A DNA stretch of 64,000 nt from Hippophae tibetana (Eukaryota; Streptophyta; Magnoliopsida; Rosales; Elaeagnaceae). The notes beneath the pieces were generated by a model. That model was not told the origin of the DNA and made no database searches. It saw nothing but the letters and a program-made list of their open reading frames with translations. Location: positions 20,073,659 through 20,137,658 of the forward strand of contig CM072811.1 in the NCBI GenBank assembly GCA_037013495.1, given 5' to 3'. Position numbers and translations under genes: made by a program. Numbering within the stretch: position 1 is the first letter of the stretch; the number at the start of each line of letters is the position of its first letter. This document shows positions 50,069-60,864 of the stretch, piece by piece.

Positions 50069-51359
50069 TAATCCTACCCTCTTTAAGAAATTTCATCTTT
50101 TAAATTTGTAACTTTCTCAAAACAAATAAGGATACCTTGAGAAAACTTCAAACTCTAAATCCCAAGTAGCACTTTCAACACTGTGATTTCTTCATTGAAC
50201 ATTTACTAATGGTATTGTCCTTCTTCTCAAAATTTTGACTTAAAAATCAATTATTGCTACTGGTTCTTCTTCATATGATACATCTTCTTCTAGCGACAAC
50301 TTTGTCCAATCTAGTATATTATTCTAATTTCTTTGACACTTATGTAGAGAAGATATATAAAATGCATGGTGAACTTGGGACAATTTTGAAGGTAACTCAA
50401 ATTTTTATGCTACATCACCTATTCATTTAACAATTCGAAACAACCCAATGTGACATAGTGTCAACTTTCCTTTAATTCAAAAATAAGTTACTCCCTTTCG
50501 AGGTTAAACCTTGAGAAAAATAATCATTCACTTCAAAGTTCAAAGGCCAGCATCTATGATTGGCATAAATTTTGTATCAACTCTAAGCTATACGAAGTTT
50601 GTCTTATGCATACAGATCTTCTTAGTTGTTTCTTGAATAAGATCAGTCTTCATCATAATGAAATCTTTACATTCGGTTGAAAAAATTGGAGATCTACATG
50701 GTCGCCCATTCAATACTTCATAAGGAGTGCTCCTAATATAGGAATGATAACTATTGTTGTAGGGAAACTCAACTAATTGAGAACGTTCGATCCAATTTCC
50801 TCTAAACTCCTTAACATTTACTCTCAACATGTCTTCCAACATTTCAATAACCCTTGTGGATTGTGGATCTATTTAAGGATGATAAGCATGATATGCAATA
50901 ATTATGTACCCAAAGCTTTTTACACACAATAAGTTTTTTATCTCAATTTCACACAATTAATTTTGCAATACCATGTAATTGTATAATCTACCAAATGTAC
51001 AAATTACTCAAAGAATTCATCTAGTATAGAGTCTTAATAAAAATGAAATGAGAAAACTTTATGAGTCAATCAACACTTACCTAGATGAAATCATAACCTT
51101 GAGAAGTACGAGGTAACCCTTGAATAAAATCTTTGGTTATAGTATCCTATTTCCATTCTGGTACCGGGAGTGGTTGAAGTAATCCTACAAGTTTATGATG
51201 CTTTGCCCTATTGAATATCATGAAGTTGGCTACAAATTGAGCTATATCTTACTTCATTCTTCTCCAATAATAAGTCATCTTTTAATCATGTTTGTACTTT
51301 TAGGATGTACCATAAATTTTAACCTATGTGATTCTCCTATGATTTGGCACTACTATAAG

Positions 51360-51990
51360 TGAAAACTAACACATTGTTTTCCAAGTATTAGTAGCATTAT
51401 CCACTAAATTACTTATTCTAAAATCTACCCTTAATGAAAGAATTTACCTTATTGAGCTTTCCATAATAGAAATTAATAATTTTCCATCCTGTCTAGACAC
51501 TTCATTCTTTTTAACTTGAATGCCTGGATATTTTATTCTTGAATCAACTGCTTACAAAATTACTAAAAATAACAATATTTTAGAGATAGAAAGAGAAGAA
51601 ATGAAATTTTGGTCTAAGAAAGAGAGAGTTATCCATGCCCTTTTATAGCCAATGCTGATGCTTGCCAACCACCCTCGGTAATGGTGCACCGAGCAACCTA
51701 ATAAGGTCCCATGAGCCCTTTACGAGCATGCAAAAAATACTTGTCATCCATTCACCAAGACTTACCATCTATCTCGGTGATACTCGTTGATCCTTCATCA
51801 GACACCTTTTCAACCATCTTATCGAGGAAAGGCAGCTATATATTTGCAAGCCTAAATGAAACAATCCAAACATTGCATAATAGATCTAATTTTTACATGG
51901 AATGTTTTTGATAAATTTCTAACTCTTAAAATATTACTTAAAATACATTCCATGAAATTCTTAAAATTAGTTGCAAGGACTCCAGTTTCA
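51360..51990 (-). repeat. 5' LTR of the Tekay/Del-like remnant
   Basis: Partner of 49459-50068, same ends (TG at the left, CA at the right on the + strand). The segment TTATAGCC in both may be part of the promoter on the other strand. Confidence 0.75.
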
Positions 51991-52126
51991 CAATATTAAA
52001 AATTGGAAAGAAAAAGAATTAAAAGAAGAATAGAAATAAAATCTGATTTAAAAAAATAAAAAAATAAAAGGTGAAAGAAGGAGTTAAAATTGAAATGAGG
52101 AATGTGAGGGTTATCACATCCTATTA
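51991..52126. other. Short spacer between two retroelements
   Basis: A/G-rich spacer (52005-52085) ending in the TTTAT target site of the next element. Nothing recognised. Confidence 0.5.
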
Positions 52127-52131
52127 TTTAT

Positions 52132-52543
52132 TGTTTGGTATTATCCAGGTATTAGGTACGCGACACTAGCGACCTAAGGTACCCCGTTCATAGTAAAGAT
52201 AGCTCATGCATAATTGCTTATGCACAGTGACCTGCAAGACCTAGCCTAAGTAAACAGCCTGGTACATCACCCTTACAACCTAGGTCACCTTTGCATACTG
52301 GATCTCAGGCAGCACATATATGGTGACCTGAGGAAATCGACCTGATTTTATGTAAAACAACTTTGTATGTACTTTGGAAGCTTGTATGAGAACCCCAACC
52401 TATGTTACCTTGACATCTGTCTAATAGATGTTATATATATATATCTTCTTAATGAGAAGAATAAAGGATCTACTCATTATCAAAATTTCCTACATCTCTC
52501 TAAAATCATTAGAATTCCTAACACACTAATTTTTCTCCAAACA
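52132..52543 (+). repeat. 5' LTR of the Tat-like element
   Basis: Matches 58816-59246 in order, from TATTATCCAGGTATTAGG to TTTTCTCCAAACA. A TATA-like TTATATATATAT lies near 52430-52441, and AATAAAGGA (52461-52469) resembles a poly-A signal. Confidence 0.85.
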
Positions 52544-53164
52544 ATTAGCGCCAACCGTGTGGCCTTAAATCTTTCTAGTCTATAGTTTGCATTTAAGACA
52601 TTGTATTTTATTCCTTAGAGAAACAACTCATGTTTTATGGAAATTTACTCTGCACAAAATGTCCATCTTTCCATCACATATTGAGCAAGCTAATATACTC
52701 ACACGCCCAACTCTAGAATTTGATCTCAACAACGATATGCATCGTTCCTCACCAACCAGGGCATCACATGATCACGAACTAGGTAGAACATAGCCTATAT
52801 TCAATAATACAACCTATGTCTCATGTTTGGAGAAAGGAGTCAATTGACCCCTCTAATTGAGATGCAGTATACGTCCTAATAAAGAGCCTTGAGTTCAAAA
52901 GTGAAACCCCTCTTTAGGAGCGCATGTAGGGGTTGGGTTCAATTTTACCCTTATATGTCTCCTATCTCATGAAAAATTAATGTTCTTACCACCAAGTTTA
53001 GAAGGAGTCAACTAACCCCCACTTGGGATGCATGATACATCCCAAGAAAATGAACAAAACACTCAGTCTAACAATATAAATCAATAAGAAAATGAAATGA
53101 ATAAATTTGTTGTTTCATTATATCAATTCAAATTACATTCCAACAAAAGGAAAAAACAAATTCG
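52544..53164 (+). other. Leader of the Tat-like element
   Basis: Begins with the primer-site-like sequence. A direct repeat pair (GGAGTCAATTGACCCC near 52837 and GGAGTCAACTAACCCC near 53007, each followed by a related GGGATGCA-type segment) lies in the second half. Only short open frames on the + strand. Confidence 0.5.
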
Positions 53165-54340
53165 TTACAATCTTGAGACCATCTCTTTGTTAAGAAGATC
53201 GTTACTTATTTGCGGGATGTGATCCAATACTTTCCAACATAGTAGCCTTGCGAATATTTTTCTCGAAGGCCCTATGTTTCCAGTATTCTTCCAATTTATG
53301 CAACTTCTACCATTCTTCCTTTTATTTATCCCATTCATGGTATGCAATGTGCAATTCATTACACATATATTTCAACTCCTATTCCATGGCTCCACAATGA
53401 GTCTTTAAACTACATAACTCATGATCCATAAATTTGGCCATTTCTTGACATGTATCTGCCTCTTTCTTTGAATCTTTAGCAAGATATATGGCTTTCACGA
53501 AATTAAAACAAATGGTACAAATTAGCAAATGATTAAAAATGACACCTTGCCAAAATATGTGCAAATGCAAAAATTTCTAAGGTCACTTATACAAGAACGT
53601 GTGTGACCATCATATGTTATATTGTTCCTTTCTCTTGCTTGCGAGCTATGTAAATGGAGGGACGATCTATAGAACCCCCCAAAATGGTGATACAATTCAT
53701 ATTGAGCATAAGGGTTATCAAACATCATGCTTCTAAATAGGTCATTCATACCACTACCCATACCATGTTCCCGTTTAACAGGGTATATGCTTTGTAATGG
53801 GCTAATATCCTCCCCTAATGGGGACAACTCTTTAGCATGGCCAGACTTCACTAGCGAACCCTTACCTATTATGTAGTCTTCATAAAGACGCCTCCTACTC
53901 AAGGGTGGTGGTTTCTCCGAACTAGCCTTTTTTTAAAAGATTATGACATGGTCTAGTTCTGGATGTAGCTCTATATCCATGGCATGAGGCCACACATAGA
54001 ATGCCTTTGATTTTCTAAATTTCCTTCCCATATAGGTATCCCCCCTTTGGTTCACCTCTTTACTAAGGGTGGGAGAAATAGGTCGTTTATTGGTAATGGG
54101 AAGCTTCATAGTAGCCTACGAAGTAATGTCTGGGGTACAAGAAAAACATGACCCTGTTTCAATTAGATTGTCTAGATTTATTTGGCTATAATCCATTCGA
54201 CCTCTCAAACACACTTATAACCTCAAACAAAGACTGAGTTATTTCAGGTTGTGTGAAATTCAATAAAATAGATCTGTTAATTCTAGACACGGCCTCAGAC
54301 ACTGAAGAAAAATCAAGCTTTATCTAAAGACAATCAAACA
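53165..54340 (-). other. Antisense open region A of the Tat-like element
   Basis: Fossil coding-like stretch on the strand opposite to the element. Peptides include MGRKFRKSKAFYVWPHAMDI near 54030-53970, ISPLQSIYPVKREHGMGSGM near 53810-53750 and a helical, charged end. The composition is protein-like. I do not recognise the family. It may be part of the antisense frame known from some Tat-lineage elements, or a captured plant gene fragment. Confidence 0.4.
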
Positions 54341-54513
54341 TAAATTACATGGGGCATTAAATAGAAATATAAAAAAAGAATTTAATTAATATAAGACAAA
54401 TTACAAATTCCCAAAAGTTCTTTCTACATCAAAATTTCACATCCACCATTACAAGTCATTTCTAAATAAATAAATGGGGTGCTTTCTAAGGAGTGGCTTC
54501 TTCCACCACACCT

Positions 54514-56109
54514 TGATCGGCCAAACACAAAGTGTGTACAATGAATATACAAGTATATGTATCGCAAGAAGTAATATAATGATAATAAAATATCATTCCT
54601 ATGGAGATTATTTTATTAGAAACTAATTTTTAAAACTAAAAAAATAAAAATAAATCAATTTTTTTATGTGTTTTTATATTTTAAGGAAGCAAAATTAAAA
54701 TAACTAAAATTAAATAGTAACAATTAATTAAATCAAATTTGGTAACTAAAAAGATATATGAGAAAATATCTAGGAATACTTAATCCCCCAATTTTCTAAA
54801 CATGTGAATCGCTAAAATTCTCCTAATATAATTATCAATTAATTACATGATCAATTGAATCTAACCTAGCATGTATTCCTCTCTCAAGTAAACTTCATAC
54901 CATATTGTAATAAATTTAATCATACTTTCATACCATATTTTAATAAATTTAATCATACTTTCATACCAATTAAATTGCATACTACTCATTAAGTTCATCA
55001 ATTATGGATCACATACATAAGAATTGTACATCTTTTTCTAGAAACTATGCATGTTATTTAACCAAGATAAATAATTAAATAATTCTCTCAAATCTATTTA
55101 ATTGTCTCTATAAATAAATTGTTGGTCAAACAATTAATAGCATAAAAATCAAATTAAATAATATAATTAAATTATAATTATAATTAGGGTAAAATTTTAG
55201 ATCATCACATGGTGAAAATTGGGTTCATAAGATCCCTATATTAATAAATTAATTACATATAATTGTGTTCATAAAACTCATATTTTTCATTAAAAAAAGA
55301 CATAAAAATTGATAAAGAAAAGAGTAGAAAAAGTACTACAATCAATCTCTTGAATTATAGTATTAATCTCCACTAAAATTGTATCATCTCTTGATTTTTT
55401 TTTGTATTTTTCTCTCTTTTTAGCTCCAAAAAATAACCAAAATTATGCTAATGGAGGCCAATTAGGGTTTATGGAGTGATTAGGGGCTTAAATAAAGCTC
55501 AGGTGCGATCTAGACCATTAGATCAGATTCATATCAAGGGCTACAATCAAAACAAGCAAAACTGACAGTTTTAGCAAATCACAACGAGACACGTGGTAGG
55601 GGAAATTCATTAGGAAAATCAAGAAGCGATGTGTGGTAGGGGAGATCGGTAAAAGTCAACGCTCGCTGAGTTAGCGAGGTATGACATGATTCATGGAAAT
55701 GGATGGCATGTCGCATGGGTGGAAAGCGCAGAGCAATGGCGTAGCGACACATGGCATGGCGTGTTGACCAATTTCTGAATTCGGATTGAACGACGCGCTG
55801 ACACGTGTTTCATTCTCCTCACACATGGTGTAACATGATTTTCTCTCTGTGCTTATGTGGCATCCGCGTGGCTTGCCCAGTTAGCTCCCTTGCTTGCATG
55901 GCATGCCACATGGAAACTTCTCATTGGTCTTGCTTTAAAATTCATAAAAATTTCAGAAAAAAATCCCAAAAAATTATATTTTCACCCCTTTTCACTAAAA
56001 AGTTTATATTTTAATATTTTTGACCCAAAAAATACAATTTATTGAATAAAATAAGTAAAGATTAAGTAAAAAAAAATGTGTTAATTACTCTATTTTCATA
56101 GAGTCATCA
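54514..56109 (-). repeat. Nested LTR inserted in the Tat-like element
   Basis: On the reverse strand it starts TGATGACTCTATG and ends TTTGGCCGATCA, so the ends are TGATGA/GATCA. Flanks CACCT (54509-54513) and CCCCT (56110-56114) fit a 5-base target duplication with one change. Length about 1.6 kb with no internal genes attached, so a stand-alone LTR. The GC-richer block 55500-55930 holds its promoter. Family likely Ty3/gypsy, related in its first bases to the LTRs at 6853 and 41839. Confidence 0.68.
55485..55930 (-). promoter_or_regulatory. Promoter block of the nested LTR
   Basis: Exact CACGTG G-boxes at 55590-55595 and 55802-55807, several near-versions (ACACATGGC, CCACATGG) between 55740 and 55915, and a TATA-like CTTTATTTAAG on the reverse strand near 55485-55495. 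Motif-based inference only. Confidence 0.45.
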
Positions 56110-56129
56110 CCCCTTCAAACAAAGTTTCA

Positions 56130-58300
56130 ACCATGGATTCTTCTCCATGAGGTGAAGGTTGCGGGGTACTAGCCAAGGGTGCTTTAGACTAATTACTTTG
56201 AAAGGCCTGTATTAAAGTAAAATAAGGCATTATCATATCCAACTTCTTGGTCTGAGTCTTGAGGTTGCTTCCTAAAAACTCACACCAATTTTGTATGCTT
56301 TAGTGCACTCTGCTTTCAATGTCTCCATCAGGTCTAAAAGTAATCTCATTTGATCTAACATCGTGTTCATCTGATTTCCTATCAAGCTAGCCTTTTCCTC
56401 AACCTTCTTTGTAATTTTCTCGAAGTGATTAGCCTATTATCCTTGCTCAAACCAGTAAATGTTCACTTTTCTTAGCTTTATCCAGTAGATCGCCCTCCAT
56501 CATTAATATCTTTGCATTATATTTAGCACTATAGGTGTCCTTTTCCTCTACGATCTTTTGAAACTTCGCAATTTGCAGGCAACTAGCTTGTACTTCACGT
56601 TTATAAGCCCTAAAGGGACAACTCACCCTTCTTGGCCAAAGATAGGATCTACGTACATGGAATGAATTAGTAATTAGTGAAACCAATATGGAAAAGAAAC
56701 ATGAAAGTATGTATAAACTCACCTCGATCAGAGGATCTTCCATTAGCTTCTTGTTGGACCCACCCTCCACTTTGTGGGCCTTCTTGACCTTGGACTCTCA
56801 AAATCACTACCAAAGTGATGATAAAGGTCCCTCTTCAAGTCAAGTCACCCAAAGATGCACTTATCAAAGTATGTAACCAGAGTATCTAACACTATAGTGT
56901 CCCTAAATACAACTTCGTCAAATTCAAAGTCATCTAAGTCCATAGCCTCTATACCATAAGTATATTCCTCAACAACCTTTCTATTTTTTGTGGCCTCAGA
57001 TATGAGGGGTAGAGGAGAAGAACTCGGGAGGTTAGACACCATAGGGCTAGGAGCGACCTCAATTAGTTCCATTTGAGGAGTAGAGTCTCTAGTTAGTAAT
57101 GGAGACATAGGTATAAGATGTAGGTATGTAGGATCAGGTCTTGGACACTAGAAGTGTCTATCAAATCTTTGAGGTTAATGTGCGAGTAGTCCATATCTAT
57201 ACAAGATTAGTCAAAAGGTCATAAATAGTATGAGTTACAAACTAAAGTATTTACCTCGTAATAAAATGATGACTTGAATACTCATCTTTGTATTCAAATG
57301 AGCTGTAGTCAATATTTCTTGAATAGCTTTCACTTAAGGTGTTCTATAGCTCAATCCTCCCAATATTTTCCTTACCATCTAGACCTAACTTGTTTATTAA
57401 CTTACTTGCACAAGGTTGAGTGGTTCTAAAGTGATGATTCCAAGCATGGCGGACTCGTAAGTTGTCCTCGCTACCCTAAAGATCCCCAATAATATAAAAG
57501 TACTTATCCTTCCAGCACAAGGTGCTATCAAGGAGTTTAAGATGTAGCCTATGCCCAACAATACATGATATATATGCCCTTCCTTTATCCACGTCGTTCC
57601 TCTTCAAGAAGTACATGCTTCAAAGTTCATCACATGTCAAGTCTATCCTATGTTCACCAGTAATAATGGAGAGACACATGAGAGTCTGCCACCTATTGGG
57701 ATTTACTTAGGTTGGGTTGATATCAAAGGTATGAAGAGCATGAACTATCATCTTGAGGAATGGACATCAAAGTCCAATTTTGAATGGCACCAAATGTATC
57801 ACCCACCACCTCGTTGGGGGATCATCAATGTCACATAAATGACGAGGTACAAGCATCAAACCTATATGGATAGGGATGCCATATTTGTGCCTAATCTCAA
57901 TCAAGTCGTTTACAGATATAACACTAGGAATTATTTCTATATGGTGTTTATCTTTGGTCTTATGGATAAGTTCACCTCGGTTCTCATGGTTGTATCTTGG
58001 TAGTTGTACATACAGGGATCCTAATAATAGGCACAAGACCATGTGAGGATGATAAGGAAACAACACGGGATCCAGATGAATCAGGGAGAGCAATGATGCT
58101 CTCTTTGGTAGGTGCACCCAAAATAGGCCTTCTATCACAATCCCTAGAAATTTCAACAGATCATTTAGCTTGTGATGAACTCCTCTCTAAACGACCTGAA
58201 TCCCATGATCCTTCTCAAGAAGGATCAATTCTTATAGGGATACTCTTGGTATAACCTGAAGAGGTTTCGTAATAAGAGAGTGAACCACATTTTTTTCCTT
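56130..58300 (-). other. Antisense open region B of the Tat-like element
   Basis: Fossil coding-like stretch on the strand opposite to the element. From the 58300 end: a Ser-rich start (MSLKGKKCGSLSYYE near 58300), then words such as HIEIIPSVISVNDLIEIRHK near 57930-57870. A segment with LCWKDKYFYIIGDL follows near 57530-57480, which recalls the plant putative gypsy type transposon (transposase_28) family. An acidic part comes next (EAMDLDDFEFDEVVF near 56950), then a coiled coil rich in Lys/Glu (about 56620-56300). The domain order suggests a nuclear, DNA-element-associated protein. Assignment to that family is from memory of its style. Confidence 0.5.
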
Positions 58301-58815
58301 TAAGAGACATAATTAATAGGAAATAAGAGAGAAATTACCTAATTTAGGTATCACAAGTATGAGAATAAATGACCAAGTGGTAAAAAATGGATCGGTTCTC
58401 AACATATGTTGTTAGTCATATGGGTTGAAATCCAAGTCAAGTTTTATTCAAATGGGATGGTGAAGAAAAAGGATAATATAAAGAAAATTACTAGGCTAAG
58501 ATCCTCTTAAAACAAAATTTGACCAAGTTATTTGGACTAGGTAAAAGTGAATTTTCTTACTATTTATAAAGGGGTGGAAATTGAAAGGTTTACCCATTGA
58601 TACCCAAGTTAATTATGAGAATATACTCTTTAATGGCCTAGTAACCTCACAACTAGAGGAGTTCATGTTAAACACAGTAAGCATGAGAAGGTTGCTATCC
58701 ATTAAAGAGCACGCTAGATCAGACTTCATGTTAATAATGGCCTAATTATACAAAGACCAGGCAATGAAGTATTGGTTTCCTTGACTTCTCAAAATCAAGG
58801 GAGTATAGGAGTTAA

Positions 58816-59246
58816 TATTTAGTATTATCCAGGTATTAGGTACGCTACCCTAGCGACATGAAGTACCCCGCTCATAGTAAAGGTAGCTCATGCATAATAG
58901 CTCATGCACAGACCTGCAAGACTTGAAGGCCAAGCCTTGAGGATCAAGACCTAAAGGCTAGGACTTGGCCTAAGTAACAGACTTGGTACATCATTGTTAC
59001 GACCTAGATTACCTTTTCATACTAGACCTCAAGAAGCACATATATGCCGACCTGAGGACATCGACCTGATTTTATGTAAAACTAATTTGTATGTACTTTG
59101 GCAGCTCATATGAAAGCGCCAGCCTATGTAACCTAAACACTTGTCTAATAGGTGTTATATATACATATTTAGTGAAAAGAATAAAGGATTTTCTCATTAT
59201 CAACATTTCCTACATCTCTCTAAAATCACTAGATTTTCTCCAAACA
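58816..59246 (+). repeat. 3' LTR of the Tat-like element
   Basis: Partner of 52132-52543. It is followed at once by the second TTTAT of the target duplication. Contains an extra self-similar segment around 58925-58980, with AAGGCCAAGCC, CTAAAGGCTAGGACTTGGCC and similar words. Confidence 0.85.
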
Positions 59247-59251
59247 TTTAT

Positions 59252-60828
59252 CATTTTTGGTATAAATGAGCCTAACTAATAATTCTATTGAAAAGATGAT
59301 ATGGAAGCAATTTTATGTATGTAACTTGAGGTTCCATTTCAAAAAATTAAGATATTAGATAGAGTATCTTGGTCCTTATTTGTGGAACTTTGTTAGCACA
59401 TTTTTGACTATCTACCATATGAATAAAGTATTATATGAGTTTTCTTCTCTCAATTGAATATATGTATTTTATTCGCCTTTTACATCATGTCTAACTCCCC
59501 CAATTGAAAATATGTCTTATCTTCATCCTTTACACTATGTCCATCTCTTTTTCTTTGTGCCTTACATCGTGGTTCAACTATTTTGGGCCCATAACCAACC
59601 TTAGGTTCATAGAGATGGAGCACACATCGAGGTTTGGGTTTACATATATGGAACTCATACAATTAGGATATTCAAATAGGTATTCACAATGACTAAGTTT
59701 GAGATTGATGTGATACTATTTGTAAAAAAATTGAAGTTTTATACTAAAATATTAACCTATTAGATGGAGTAGCTCTAGTTTTTGTTAACCCATAATTCAC
59801 CTCACTCTACTAGGAAATTTGTAACTTTGTTTGTAAATTCCAAAAAGTTACAACAAAAGAGGGTAATGGTTAGGTGTGGACATGTTTTTTAAAAATCATA
59901 CAAAAACCAAATTCAAGAGTAAATCTAATATAGGTCCTAAATTTTAAAAATTGACTTAATAGAATCACCTATAGTTTTTTATTTTATAAAACGAAAAAAA
60001 TCTATATGAGATACTTATATTATAAATAAATTTTAATTTTATTATATTTATAAGATTTATACATATTAACTAATATGTTTTAAATTTTTATTATTTCTCA
60101 TTTCTCTAGATTTAATCTCTGGTTTAAGGAGAGGGAAAGATAAGCATGTTTCCTAAATTTTTCTCAAATCTAGTATACATTTAAAGTCTTTCATATGTCA
60201 CTTTAAATTTTAACAGAGTTAAAACATTTTCAAATACAACATATACATAACATAAATTATATTAAGATTTTTTTTATTTGTAGGTTTTATTTTGTGAAAT
60301 ATTTTTTGATAAAAAGTATAAGTCAATAATAATCAAATTGATTGCACTCAAATTGATCTTGTAAGTTAATAAGGTCAATTTTCATTCATTCATAATAAAA
60401 TTTTAATTTTTTCAAAATCATTAAAATAAATACGATTTATAAAATAAATCAATAATTAAGATGTACATTTGATTAAGATAGTCGTTGAAATCTTTTAATT
60501 TTACTTTTATCAAAATATAAAAATTAAATTGTTTTTATATTTAAAAAGTAATAGGTTTTTTCAAAAAAAAACATTTTAATCATGATATTCTTAATTACTT
60601 TAATTTCACTTTTTTAAAAAATATAAGAATTAAAGTGTATTTATATTTAAAAAGTATTAAATTTTTTGTTTTTTGTTTTTTTTTGTTTTGTCCTTCGCTC
60701 TAGTTAAGGTGAATGAACTAGTTAAAAGTTTCAAGTAGAAATGTAGAAATGAACCGGACAAAACAGACATTGAAAAATGGACGGCAATAGGGCCCATAGG
60801 CAGGGAGTAACGCCTCAATAGTTAAGGC
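59252..60828. other. Upstream region of the GH3 gene
   Basis: No gene. Contains a two-copy direct repeat with a period of about 50 bases (CAATTGAA.ATATGT near 59452 and 59502, each followed by a TTTACA.CATGTC segment). A second two-copy repeat has a period of about 100 bases (60495-60660, sharing TTTATATTTAAAAAGTA). The latter lies within 350 bases of the TATA box. Confidence 0.6.
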
Positions 60829-60836
60829 TATATAAA
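60829..60836 (+). promoter_or_regulatory. TATA box of the JAR1-like gene
   Basis: TATATAAA in a GC-richer context (AAGGCTATATAAATTG), about 30 bases before the start of a leader that ends in a good splice donor. Transcription start is inferred near 60865. Confidence 0.65.
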
Positions 60837-60864
60837 TTGTTCAATCCCGGAAGGATTCTTCATG

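Larger units (their letters stand above)
49459..51990 (-). mobile_element. Tekay/Del-like Ty3/gypsy chromovirus remnant, reverse strand
   Basis: Two related LTRs (49459-50068 and 51360-51990) bound about 1.3 kb. Read on the reverse strand this holds the integrase region (about 51260-50590) and a chromodomain-like end (about 50330-50190). Integrase words include ARTSQGYDF-like text near 51110 and MLEDMLRVNVKEFRGNW near 50830. The end shows RRRTIPLVNVQ and NHSVESATWDLE, the style of Tekay/Del chromoviruses. A purine tract (reverse strand AAAGAGGGTAGGAT, 50072-50085) abuts the 3' LTR. It is broken in many places, and LTRs differ by roughly 20 percent by eye, so it is old. Confidence 0.78.
52127..59251 (+). 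mobile_element. LTR retrotransposon with antisense reading frames, Tat-like Ty3/gypsy
   Basis: Structural ends are complete. The target duplication TTTAT is exact on both sides (52127-52131, 59247-59251), and paired LTRs lie at 52132-52543 and 58816-59246. A primer-site-like ATTAGCGCCAACCGTGTGG (52545-52563) directly follows the left LTR. A purine tract AAGGGAGTATAGGAG (58797-58811) precedes the right LTR. These set the element on the + strand. The open stretches inside run on the - strand (53165-54340, 56130-58300); no sense-strand gag or pol family is recognised. Another LTR (54514-56109) has inserted in it. LTRs differ by about 10-15 percent by eye, and the right LTR has an extra segment near 58925-58980, so it is old and broken in many places. 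Confidence 0.82.

Noticed and set aside
51354-51366. CACTAC-like word as a CACTA terminal repeat
   Set aside because: It is not followed by the usual AAGAAA-type terminal sequence, has no partner repeat at a suitable distance, and lies at the boundary of a gypsy LTR.
57997-58254. 85-codon + strand frame as a sense gag of the Tat-like element
   Set aside because: No gag features. The opposite strand over the same bases gives the more protein-like antisense region.
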